Assembly: GCA_018806915.1 (NCBI GenBank)
Contig: JAGKQI010000030.1
Span: 590,501 to 654,500, forward strand
Direction of reading: 5' to 3'
DNA: 64,000 nt
From: Phytophthora colocasiae
Lineage: Eukaryota > Oomycota > Peronosporomycetes > Peronosporales > Peronosporaceae
A program made the translations under genes and the position numbers. Below the pieces are notes generated by a model. The model worked only from the letters and a program-made list of their open reading frames with translations, made no database searches and was not told the origin of the DNA. Shown here piece after piece: positions 1 to 9,714 of this stretch (position 1 is its first letter; the number at the start of each line of letters is the position of its first letter).

Positions 1-1161
1 AATCGGCGTCTGCGCCGGAATCGTGGCAGCGTTGAGCTTGTTAAAACGCGTGAACGATACGCCACTTGCCATTCGGCTTTCTGACACAGAACGTTGGCGC
101 GGAGTGCGGAGACTTGCTCTCGCGCACAAGACCCGTCGCGTGCTTCGCACGGAAGAAGGCGTCAATGACGTCGCATTGCTCTTTAGGAAGAGGCCACTGT
201 CGGGTCACGCAGTATTTAGTTCCGGGAACTAAGTCGATCTCGTGACGAACGCCTCGGTCAGGAGGCAGGCCACTCGGTGGCTCCTTCGAGACAACGTCTC
301 CATATTCCTTCAGCAAGGAGTAGAAGGGATCGGAGGGATTCTTGAGGATCTCCGATCCACTCCTGGCGTTCAACGCCTTCTTGACCTCGGCCAAGACGGA
401 CTCGTCAACAAGGGACGATGAGTTTAACTCCTCTTCAGGTCGGACGATGACAGAGTTCGCCAGCCTTCAAGGCATCGCCAAAGTCGGCGAACGACATCTC
501 CTCTAGCTCAAGGAGCTTGTCAACACTCGGCAGATCGCCCAGCAGGACGCTGCCTTCGGCACTGCCGTCTACTCCATCAACCAGAGTGTATAGCTGCCCA
601 CAGCCCTCCTGTGCGTCGACACTCGACGTCACGGATGAATCAGACGCAGAGCGTCTCGCCCAAAGGGCCTTACGACGTCGTCGTCTAGCCGACGAACGTC
701 CACTCGACGGAGTACGTGCCGCCGCACAGGTTTCGGCTCCTTCAGGCCCAGTGTCAGTGACACTCTGCGGTCCACTCGGTCGACGACCGATACCGCTCAG
801 CGGAGTACGTGCCGCTGCACAATCAATGACCGTAACAGGTCCAGTGTCAGAGACACTCAGTGATCGATTTGGTCCACGACCAATATCACTCGACGGAGTA
901 CGTGCCGCCCCACAGGGGTTACGTGGGCCTTGCCCACACGTTGACTCACTGTCAACCAGCGCTACGCGCTCAACAGGACTGCGGTCCTCGCACTCGGTGC
1001 TGTCCACTAACTCGGACACACTGGAGACGTTGGTGGATAGAAGCTCGAATGGGGGATTGAATGTTACGCGGGGCTCTATAGCTACACGAGATACGGACTC
1101 TGGTAATGAGTCTGATGACTCGACTTCCTCCAGCACAAGCTACGCTGACGGTGTTCGGCAT
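1..1161 (-). pseudogene. Ty3/gypsy pol fragment (PR-RT linker and start of reverse transcriptase), broken
   Basis: Minus strand. Residues from about 394 down to 41 encode the region just before and at the start of a gypsy reverse transcriptase, with the signatures HEIDLVPGTKYCVTRQWPLP and SAPTFCVRKPNGKWRIV; the same signatures occur in the larger element at 13.9-14.4 kb. Upstream (1136-435) is a low-complexity linker with a CAAARTPSS-type motif repeated three times, comparable to the PR-RT linker of the larger element. The frame breaks twice: near 457, between linker and RT, and at about 41-46, where an extra T follows the HAF codons and gives an immediate TAA. No gag, protease or LTR is visible, so this is a fragment that continues past the left edge. 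Family assignment is firm; the exact upstream limit is not. Confidence 0.85.
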
Positions 1162-1165
1162 AGGT

Positions 1166-1636
1166 ACTGATCGGCCGGTCGTTTTGCTTTTAGTTCTGCA
1201 TGCAATTCCTTGTCGTGCGTAGCTTTAGTTTTTCTTGTTGCAAGTCTTACGGTCCCTTATTTTGCGCTACTGCATTAGACGCTCTGTACTGAGAGGATTC
1301 GGATGTTACAAAACGGTTCACTGTATCAAACCGATAATAATGTGATGCCTCAACACGCCCTGTGAGGGTGCTGAAAAGTGTTGACTCGAGCGATCTCGAT
1401 CGGTTGGAGCGCCTCACGTATGGTGGCAACACTGATTGTGAACGTGGCATTGTTAAAAATATCTTCGGAAAGGCATCGCTGAAGACAAGGAGATTCACAT
1501 GGAAACACATTGCGGACTGTTTGTAGCGCTCCAAATGCAGTTATCGTGTGGTGGAGGCACGGAGCTCAAAGAAGTAGTCCCCCAACGTTGGCGATGCGAA
1601 ATGGAATTCCTAGTCAATTGGAACCAAAATGCCTAC
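1166..1636. other. No recognised gene; possible decayed tail of the CRN pseudogene
   Basis: This stretch lies between the gypsy fragment and the clearly recognisable part of the minus-strand CRN pseudogene. A 95-codon open stretch on the minus strand (1534-1247) could be the decayed C-terminal continuation of that gene, but I recognise no motif in it. Confidence 0.3.
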
Positions 1637-2932
1637 TCAAAAACATTTGTCGAGTAAATCCGTTACGTTTTCGCCATAACCCATACGTTCTAGCCTCTCC
1701 ATATCGCCTGAGTCAAGGAAACTTGACACAACCACCGCTGATGTTAACCTCAAGGTTGGATGCAGTGAACCATCGTACATCATATGAATCCACTCAGTAG
1801 GTGGAGGAAGACAACTTGAGCGTCGGTGACAGGAATTAGCAACTTCATTCAGCACTTTGACTGTTCTCGCAGTCAGACAAACGTGTCCGCAGTAGTTCCA
1901 GACTGGCTTAAAAGAGTTCCAACCTATGGTACGCTCCTTCAAAGCACGAAAAGCCTTAAACCACGGAAACGTATTCGCAGACTTCATCATGGGTAAAGTT
2001 TAACTTACGGCTTCTCGATACCAAGCTTTTATCCAGCTTAATTGGCATTTCAGTGGTATGCTGCGAAAACATCAAGATCCGGATGTTCGAGCTCGGGTTA
2101 TTGAGAACAGACTTGACGAACGTCCAAATGCTGTATACAGTATGTAGCGTGGAGGATCCCCGTAAAGAGCACTTGAGCTTCATCCAGGACGAAATAAACT
2201 ACACAATTTTGCAAAGGAAGTGTCATCGCTGCATGTTCCCAGTCAACCCCGCACCACCAATAAGACTTTTTTTCAAACGTATTGAACTCGTCCGGCGTAT
2301 AAGCTGAGAAGTTGAAAACAATCTTCTTTTGATCGCTCATACTTTGCCCATTCACCAGAGTTTCGCACATTTACAGCGCAATTGATGTCCTTCCTGTCAT
2401 CCGTGGACTTGGCGCCAGTAAGACACGAGTTTCTTCCAGTCGGTTAATGATTCCGTGGTAAGAGTATTCCGGAAGAGCGTTCATGGATCTTCTGGATTGA
2501 TCTCTCCATCACATTACTTGTACATGTACGAGGCGATGTAGCTAACTTGATGCAGTAACGTTGAACCACGATCCGGAAGCACCACCAGTATGTGAATAAC
2601 GTTGTGTAACGGAAGATCTTGTTCCTCGAGCACTTCCTCCAGTGAATTCTCGTCCCGTAGCGTTTTATCTTCTGCGATTCGGGATTTAATCAGAAGGTTC
2701 TTGCCATTCTTCACAATGCCAGTATAGTCCGCCAGCCACAAACCGTTCTTTTTCTTTGCCAGGAAGAGCTGTAACTTGCCGACAGGAAGCTGGAAAAATC
2801 TTCTTCCGCCGGATTGATTCTTTCAAGTGACCCAGCCACCAACTTGTTCTTCTCAATGTCCACAGTAAACAGATTTGTCGGTCCTGGTATACTTGAATTA
2901 CTTCCCACGATGACACAGACGAAAGTCACCAT
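1637..2932 (-). pseudogene. Crinkler (CRN/CR-type) effector pseudogene with header and NTPase-like module
   Basis: The reading starts at ATG 2932 with MVTFVCVIVG, the usual opening of the CRN ubiquitin-like header that routes these oomycete effectors into host cells. In the next frame comes LQLFLAKKKNGLWLADYTG, containing the LxLFLAK hallmark, and then HILVVLP, which matches the HVLVVVP end of CRN headers. A single-base shift near 2765 separates the first two parts. Downstream pieces in shifting frames resemble the STAND-like P-loop NTPase module of CRN/RHS proteins: a Walker-B-like VVYFVLDEAQ (near 2200) and a GHVCLTARTVKVLNEVANSC...PPTEWIHM segment (1870-1780). I do not see a Walker A loop. 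At least three frameshifts and several stops are present, so the gene is dead. Header identification is strong; the NTPase assignment is from family memory. Confidence 0.75.
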
Positions 2933-3006
2933 TTATCCTCAAGGCAGAAGGTTTGAAAAATGTAGAGAAAGAAATATGTTGAAGAAAATGACATCAATCA
3001 GTACCA

Positions 3007-3094
3007 CGGAATTTACCGAAAAATGTTTTCATGGGAGTATTCTGACATTCACGGAGTTTACCGATAAACGTCTTCATGGGAGTTTTCTAGTTTC
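3007..3094. repeat. Imperfect tandem duplication, about 44 bp x 2
   Basis: Two adjacent diverged copies share the core ACCGA(A/T)AAA(T/C)GT(T/C)TTCATGGGAGT. They lie just upstream of the CRN pseudogene start. Confidence 0.7.
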
Positions 3095-3180
3095 ACCTGA
3101 ACTTCCTGTCATTACACTCCATATAGCTGTTGATGCTGACGCAAGGTGGGCAACCGAAAAAGACGGTTTACATGATGTCA

Positions 3181-3264
3181 ATCTTTAGCACAGTTATGTG
3201 CGTGAAAACGGTTTTACATGTCGATCTTTAGCACAGTTATGTGCGTGAAAACAGTTTTACATGT
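3181..3264. repeat. 43-bp tandem repeat, two copies
   Basis: Copies at 3181-3223 and 3224-3264 begin ATCTTTAGCACAGTTATGTG and differ mainly by one G/A in the middle. They are 250-330 bp upstream of the CRN pseudogene start. No function is evident. Confidence 0.85.
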
Positions 3265-3474
3265 AACCTTAACGTGTTCCCAGTTGGAACCTTTCAAATC
3301 CGATCGACATAAATTCTCGGAGAATTTCTTTTCGTATTTAAGCGGATAGGAAGCTCCCGCTAAAGAAGCTTGTTTGAGGTGAGAAGATTTCGCCCGCGAC
3401 GATGGCGGTGGTGAACTCCGCAATTACTTCGCAACACGAGTCCGAATACATATACTGGTCTCTACCGACCCGAT

Positions 3475-4090
3475 TTGTGCTTCTACTTCGGACACAGCAA
3501 TTTGCAGGCCATTTGCTTTTTCTTCACCGCGAAATACGCGCTGCAAGTGCCGATTGACGAGTTGCATAAGAAAATAACATGGAAATATGACGATGCGCCA
3601 TACGTTTTTGGCTACGCTGCTGTGGGGTCGACAGTGTGGTTGACAGCCATTCGGAAAGACAAGAACGATGAAACGTGGCGTAAAAGCGGAATTCATTGAA
3701 GAATACAATCTGGATACGAAGCTTGGCCGGCTATCGTTGCTTCTCACCATGCTCAACATTTCGACTCTTTTCCGGTCAGTTGTCGACCTTGTCAAGCCGC
3801 TGGGTATAGTCCAATACGGCACTATCACAAGAAGCCATGGAGTGCAGATTTCGTTCGCAGAAGATGGTGAGATGAAGACGTATCCCTCAACCATACCAAG
3901 TGACGCTATCATTTGCAACTTGGGAGAAATGGCATGGTAAAATGCAGCAACATTCAGTCCCGAACGTTGTGAACTGAAGTCAAACATAAAAGAAAGATAC
4001 GTGGTGCTGGAGCCGGTTGGTCTACTTTGCACACCTTAAAATATCCACGAGCTTCTGACTGCTTTGCGTGACGTACTCAAGGCGCTTGTG
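3475..4090 (+). pseudogene. CRN-type kinase-like C-terminal domain, broken fragment
   Basis: Plus-strand pieces in successive frames read YVFGYAAVGSTVWLTAIRKD (to about 3665), then LVKPLGIVQYGTITRSHGVQ (about 3790-3850), then YVVLEPVGLLCTP and NIHELLTALRDVLKALVHQS (3995-4085). The order and spacing resemble the protein-kinase-like C-terminal domain found on some oomycete Crinklers and related secreted kinases: an N-lobe part, a hinge-like LEPVG stretch, then a helix. A frameshift lies near 3670, another near 3970, and an in-frame TAA near 4036. The catalytic HRD/DFG region is absent, so only an N-lobe-to-hinge remnant remains. It lies on the opposite strand to the two CRN NTPase pieces around it, so the area is rearranged. 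The assignment is from family memory and is moderate. Confidence 0.55.
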
Positions 4091-4159
4091 CATCAATCAA
4101 CGGCATCAAGCTTTCAACACATTGGAAAGATCATGAATTCATGTTGAAGCAAACTAACC

Positions 4160-4572
4160 TCAAAAACGTCTCTTGTAGACGACATCCATTGCAGAATTAT
4201 ACGCCACAACACTTGCCACTCGTGCGTCATAACATACGACGAAGAGCTTGTTGCAGACGAGCATATCTGCCGTTATACGATTGATCGGCACATGGTCAAT
4301 CAAAGCAACACGCCTGAAGTCAATCAGACAGAAATCACTCAACTCACACCTTCACAGCGCGTGTTGATGTCAGCGCTTCACGCTTCAAACAGCGCATTAT
4401 CGTTGGGTCGATACAGTGCCCCACTTTGCAGCATGTGGATCCACTCAGTCGGCGATGGTTGACGACTCGCACTCCTATTACGGGAGACATGGACTCTATT
4501 CAGTTCATGAATGGCAGTCACACAGAGACCAACGTGCCCGCCCGTCACCTCTTCCAAATTGACACAGAATTC
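4160..4572 (-). pseudogene. CRN/RHS-type NTPase module fragment
   Basis: The minus strand reads EEVTGGHVGLCVTAIHELNR (near 4550), then SPTEWIHMLQSGALYR, then a stop near 4378. In another frame follows SDFCLIDFRRVALIDHVPIN (4340-4160). The GHVGLC...PTEWIHM pattern is the same as in the pseudogene at 1637-2932 (GHVCLT...PPTEWIHM), so this is a second, diverged copy of that module. It has no header and no P-loop. Its 5' side is cut at about 4572, where the plus-strand hAT sequence begins. Confidence 0.5.
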
Positions 4573-4574
4573 CT

Positions 4575-5850
4575 TCATCGCAGATGCGGACAACAATGGC
4601 ACCATGGTGGATGCGATCAATAGTAGCCTACCTAATCAACTCCGTCAGCAAATGGAAATCAACATTGCGTCATCCGCTGCCGTGGAAACGTCCACCGCGA
4701 TCAATGGCACAGAGGCCCCCGTAGTTTTTCAAGTTCATTGCATGGCGCATGTCCTTCAATTTGCTGTGAAAGAAGGTCTACAAAAATGCCCTTTTGTCGA
4801 CAGTAGTATTGGAGTTTTTGAAGGAGATTGCCGAGTCTCCGTCACTACTCGAAGCCCTAAAGAGCGTGTGCGAGGCGCTGCAAATTCCATTCCGTGTCCC
4901 CGAACTTGACTGTGTGACTCGCTGGAACAGTACGTGGGATATGGTATCGACTGCTATAAAACTTCCTGTCGAGGAGTTACAGCGACGAATTCGTGAACGC
5001 CACACGGGATACACAGAATTCAAGATTAGACCTGAAAGTCGCCTTGCGCGTGAGCTTTCTACCGATACGTGGGACGCACTCAGCCAATTTCATTGTTTCT
5101 TGACACCGGTGAAAGCTGCAACCACCATGATGTCTGGAAAAAACTATCGAACGTTTGGTATGGCAGTTCGAATTTGATATGATCTCCAAGCACGCCACAA
5201 ATGTCGTTAGGAGCGCCTCTTCGCAATACACAATTGCTTTCGCAACAGCCCTTGAGGCGAAACTGGGTGCACACGAAGAAGCCGTGAAAACCCACCTGGC
5301 AAAAATTGCAGCAGTGCTGGATCCAAGAGCGAAGCAGCTGGTGCAAAGTGGGGATGCCGATGTGGAGCCCTTTAAACGATGTGTCTGTGATGAGTATGAA
5401 TCAAAGTATCAACCCACATTCGAGGCTCAGCAACACGAATCTCGCACCCCACAAAGAAGTCCACGGGAAGAGCAAGATGCTGAGCTTCACGATGCGCTCA
5501 ACGATCTTATCGACGACTCATGCGGTATTGGAGCACCCACGACATTTGATGATGAACCATTTTCATCTGAACTGGATCGATGGCTGGCCCATCGAGATAA
5601 AACCATGCACAGCAAAACCAAGAGCAGTGAGGTTTGCAAATGGATGAGAAGCCTTGCCGGGTTTCCTCGAATCCAACTGATGGCACTTGATTTCCTCGCC
5701 GTGATGGCAACTTCCGTTTCGAGTGAACTAGCATTTTCGGCTGCAGGGTCCACTGTGAGTGTTACCCGAGCTCGACTTGGAGATGAAGCGGTTCAAGCAG
5801 TATCCGAATTGCAGTCATTTCTGAAATTCAACAAAGCCACTGAAAAACTT
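4575..5850 (+). pseudogene. hAT-superfamily transposase, 5'-truncated and frameshifted
   Basis: The plus strand encodes the catalytic-to-C-terminal part of a hAT transposase. In order: DADNNGTMVDAI (the D-N-N of the hAT core), VQVHC-type VFQVHCMAHVLQFAVKEGL, LDCVTRWNSTWDMV (the characteristic C..TRWNSTWDM block), a helical insertion, and the hATC dimerisation domain FPRIQLMALDFLAVMATSVSSELAFSAAG...ARLGDEAV (5660-5790). It is read in three frames, with breaks near 4815 and near 5158. The N-terminal zinc finger and both terminal inverted repeats are missing or unrecognised. It is a dead fragment abutting the CRN fragment on its left and synthase DNA on its right. Superfamily assignment is strong. 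Confidence 0.88.
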
Positions 5851-6191
5851 TTAAGCGATGGAACGACAGCGAGGGCGAATAATCTTCGATACCCTCACAG
5901 CTGCGCTGTTCATCACCACATCAGCACTGCATGCATTTGATAATCTCAACGAAGACAATACCGTCGCTGTAAAGCCAGCTCATATCACGGGGTCTGCATG
6001 AAGTTATCGACGGCGAAAGCTCATTCCAACAGTAAGAAAATATACGTCGTGACGCCAGTTGTTCATAAATGTCTGCATCGCCATCGCAAGACTGGGGACC
6101 CCAGATAATTCCGTCCCTCCTCGTCAATTTTCTTAATCTTGGGATTGTCGTGACTGCCATCTCACTCAACGATACCCATCCATCCACCCAA

Positions 6192-7472
6192 TTAGGCAGG
6201 CTGAGCTCGCAACCTTCCACGAGCCCAAGTTCCGCATCGGAGACTCTCGTTCTGCACAGCTGAATTACCAGCAGACAGCTCTTTGATAGTCGCCGTTTCC
6301 GGGACCTCACTGAACGCCTTGCCGAATTTTGCAGCCAGCATCACCAACAATGCGTGTTTTGCCTCCACAAGCTGGTCGCTCACAGTTGGGACTGACACAG
6401 GCGCGGGGTTGAACGACATACCCACGACCCCAGGCGCGGCGCCAACTGTAGGCTGGGACAGAGAGATGCCCGCGAACGACGTATATCCGTTTATGCTGTC
6501 GTCCAACAACAACTTGAACTCCGTGTCGATCGCAGGCACGAAGTTCACAGGCTTGCCACCAGTGCGGCACAGGTCCAGGAAGAAGTCGCAGTCTGGCAAC
6601 GACAGCAGCGTCGACACAGTTTGCGGGTACTTCGCGATGAACGCACTCACCGTATCCCTCGGATTCGCCTTTAGGTCTGACTGGTTGAACAGGTCGCCAG
6701 TCCTCCGTACGCGTGATGAACTTTGCTCACGCGCGAGAAGGCACCCAGCGAATTGGCTTACCTTCGATCTTTTCGTATGTTAAATCGATCAGGCGCGTCA
6801 GCACGTAAGCGTAAGACATCTCCTCCCGGTGAGCCACCACGCTCTCGCCTGTCTCCGCATCGCGCTTGTAGCCAAAGTACGGCTTCTGGAAGTCCGCATT
6901 CAGACGCGTGATGATGTCCTTCTTGCTCAGGCGCAGGGCCAGCTCAACCTGCTTGCGCGAGATCGAGAAGTACTTGTCGTCGAACTCCTTCCACAGGAGA
7001 ACGCCGCGGTTCGCCACCACGTGGATGGGTTCGCCGAGTTCCCACGTGACCGTAATGACACCACCCACAGTCCCCGTGTAGCTCGTTTCCCACTTCAGCT
7101 CCGACTCGATGCCAGGAGTGTCCACAAGCAGCTCGGGTGCTGTCGCCGCTTCCTTCGCAACCATCGCACGAGAGCCCATCAAGATACCATCAGCAGGCAT
7201 CTTGTGTAGGTGGCCCCGAGCCAGTCTTCATTAGCCAGTCAGGTACTGCTTTGAGTCCTCCCAGTTACCAAAGCCAGGGCCGACACGTTCGGTACGCGAC
7301 GAATAGCGGCGTACGTCTCTTCCATCGGCTGGTATAAGGCCACCAGCGCGACCACCAGTCCACTGCATCATCACGGTCATGCTCGGAATCGCGATAGCAA
7401 TCTCGAGCACCGCATGGATATCGACTACCGAACAGGGTTTGAAGCACACCGCCTTAATACCAACACTCTCCA
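6192..7472 (-). pseudogene. Type I fatty acid synthase fragment (enoyl reductase region, then carrier/transferase-like region)
   Basis: The minus strand from 7471 reads GIKAVCFKPCSVVDIHAV, then MQWTGGRAGG, GPGFGNWEDSKQYLTG and KMPADGILMGSRAMVAKEA, then GEPIHVVANRGVLLWKEFDD and LNADFQKPYFG. These are the signature blocks of the enoyl-reductase region of fungal/oomycete FAS beta. After a frame change, FLDLCRTGGKPVNFVPAIDT (6575-6510) is the block that follows in FAS beta. The reading then jumps directly to ALLVMLAAKFGKAFSEV and SAVQNE, which resemble the ACP-proximal region of FAS alpha. An internal piece therefore seems deleted and the source was probably a fused single-chain synthase. TAA TGA stops interrupt at 7225-7233 and a frame break lies between 6727 and 6650. 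The 5' side is cut exactly at the gypsy LTR. ER identification is strong; the alpha part is moderate. Confidence 0.8.
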
Positions 7473-7932
7473 TGTAATGGGTCTGCCTAGACCTATTAGA
7501 TGGCGTACACGTGCGCTTACGTGTATGAGGAAGCGTGCAATTAGAATAGACTTAATTTAAGTAAACTTATTTAAATAAGTTTAATTAAATCAAATATAAC
7601 TAAATTAAACTGCAAAATACCGTAAAATGAGAACTGTTATTGAATTTGGCACAAGCCAATTATGGTCCTCCTAAAACTGTTTGTTATCTATTTCTAAAGG
7701 GTCTGCCAACGTGTGGTTGGCAGAAACTCTGCTCAGTGATTGGTAGAAATCCGTTACTTTCTACCAATAATATGCACAAATGCACACGAACCACCCAATA
7801 ATGTGGTTCGCCCATGTATCCATTGGTGTGTACAGCACACCAAGGTCTGAGGCCCATTTCCAACCTCTAACAGTTATCCTAACTGTTAGAGTTACAAGTG
7901 GTACAACCACTTGTACGTGTAACCCCGTTACA
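7473..7932 (-). repeat. 3' LTR of the gypsy element (460 bp)
   Basis: It begins TGTAATGGG and ends CCCCGTTACA, with the TGTAA/TTACA terminal inverted repeat. It matches the LTR at 17027-17487 end to end. It contains perfect inverted repeats, for example the 22-bp palindrome at 7562-7583 and an 11-bp stem at 7865-7875/7881-7891. Its left edge abuts the synthase fragment. Confidence 0.95.
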
Positions 7933-7943
7933 CCATCCCCCCG
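7933..7943 (-). promoter_or_regulatory. Polypurine tract
   Basis: Read on the minus strand, CGGGGGGATGG immediately precedes the 3' LTR. This is where plus-strand DNA synthesis is primed in LTR elements. Confidence 0.8.
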
Positions 7944-9714
7944 TTAAGATTCGACGTATATACGTCAATCAACAGATGACATGATGTTAATTCCGATTTT
8001 CGAGCGACAGGTGGATATTACGTTACGATGTGATTGGTTATACTATGGGTTATAAGCGAAAGGGACTTTGGGACGCGGCCGCACCCGTGCGACATCTGTG
8101 GAAGATTGTGGATAAACCTTCGCCTGACTGTAAAGGGGCCCAAAGGACCAGAAGTGTACTTCAGAGTGTGCACAACTCTGAAGATCAACTACACTCTGTC
8201 TGGTCACCGGACTTTCCCCGACGATGAGTGCCTAAGTTCTGGCGGAAAGTCTCTCAGAAGAACGTATCTCTGAGATACCTCATCCCGTTACCGTCCAGCG
8301 CGACGATGGATGGTTCAAGGATTCACAATATATACCCGCAGAGACCAAGTATCGCGCGCCGGACGCCGCGCACCCGCGCAACCCTCAAGATCTTCATGTA
8401 CGTTGAAGCATTAGTGCTCCGTACTCTGGTTTCGTATTCAAGACTCTGGTATCTCTAACTCTGAGTGACCAAGACTCTGAAAAACCAAGTGATATCAGAC
8501 TCTGAAAATCAGGATACCAGACTCTGAAACCACCGAAGATCCAAGACCATACTGAAACCAAGTGAACCCAAGTTCAAGTCACGCATTCAAGTGATTACTG
8601 ACCTGCACATCCCCCGTAATGACGTCTCTACCTGTCAACCCATCGAGATCGGCTGCACAGATTGCATACTGAAACCAAGTCAAGATACCTGATGCATACG
8701 AGAACCAAGTGTACCTGAGATATGAAGACTGACTGCTCAAAGGACGCAAAAGACGACAAGAAGAAGAGAGTTACCAGAGATATATGATAGTTATGAGGAA
8801 GATAACGATAAACAGAGTTCAATTTGCCGTGTAACCCAGAAGTCGTTGTATTTCTATCTGCATGGCCACGCCAAGGTAGTTGCAGTGTGATCTCTCGCCT
8901 ATCCAATCCCCTTAGGCGGAGATCAGGTAACGAAGAGACCTGAGAGGACCCGCCTATTCCATATCCTAGTTGGGTCGTTTGTTTTGTCTCTAGCGGTAGC
9001 CCATTTCATATTGCTCGTTTGGACAGGCTCTGGAAACTAGACAGTCGTTTTCAGAGTGCAAGGTTGACTGTTATATATAGCCGATTGTATTGGTTTATAT
9101 TTTCCCTCTATACTAGAGGGTGGTGCGCGAACGTAAAGGGATACCAGACAGACCAGGTGTCTGGTAGTAAGTACCTAGTTGACCTGGAGTGTTAGCCCAC
9201 CGTTCAAGGGCCTAGAAAGAATAAGAACGGCTGTATATATTTGTATATTTTCGAACTCTGAATATTGGTTGTTTATCTCTGAAAGTCAGGTATCTCGGTT
9301 CTGGATTTGTGATATCAGACACCGATTTCAGACTTTCTCTGGTATATTAACCTCTTTTCGACCGCCGACTTCCTGGAAACCATCTTGGTTCCCAGAGATC
9401 CCGACTCCCAAGCGCTCCTGGAAGGATTTCCTGAATACCGACACCAGACTCCAAGGGAACCCCAACTTCTCTTCACAACACATTCTCAGACTCCGGCGAG
9501 GGTCATATTTCTGAAGACAACGAACCCACGAGGATACCGCAAGGTACCACACGCCAACCTACCGTTGTACGGCTCTGAAAACCCCTTTTCAGTAGTCGTA
9601 TAACTAGGGTTCACTATACGCCCCCCTGCTCCGCGATCAAAGTTTCACCGACTTCGCGACACAGAACTTGACAAGACAGTCAAGTTCCCAAGAGAAATCC
9701 GAGTTCATTTCGCA
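7944..9714. other. Non-coding interior of the gypsy element: 3' region of gag-pol and leader of the antisense ORF
   Basis: No convincing coding sequence. It holds scattered short direct repeats, for example AGACTCTG four times in about 8435-8530 and GAAACCAAGT or close variants near 8552, 8673 and 8702. It also has many short perfect inverted repeats, such as TATCTctgAGATA near 8270. Two TATA-like stretches (near 9072 and 9228) lie upstream of the plus-strand ORF that starts at 9715 and could serve as its promoter, but nothing shows they do. Confidence 0.6.

Noticed and set aside
517..1170. A 217-codon plus-strand open frame with a repeated GVRAAAQ motif
   Set aside because: It is the reverse reading of the gypsy linker. 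The DNA there is rich in inverted repeats, so both strands stay open and repetitive; the minus strand connects to RT.
3424..4032. A 202-codon minus-strand open frame
   Set aside because: The plus strand here has recognisable CRN kinase-like blocks; the minus frame shows no motif and is best read as a shadow.
6192..7472. Captured viral capsid-like ORFs
   Set aside because: The blocks QWTGGRAGG, GILMGSRAMVAKEA and GVLLWKEFDD are fatty acid synthase signatures, which explains the frames fully.
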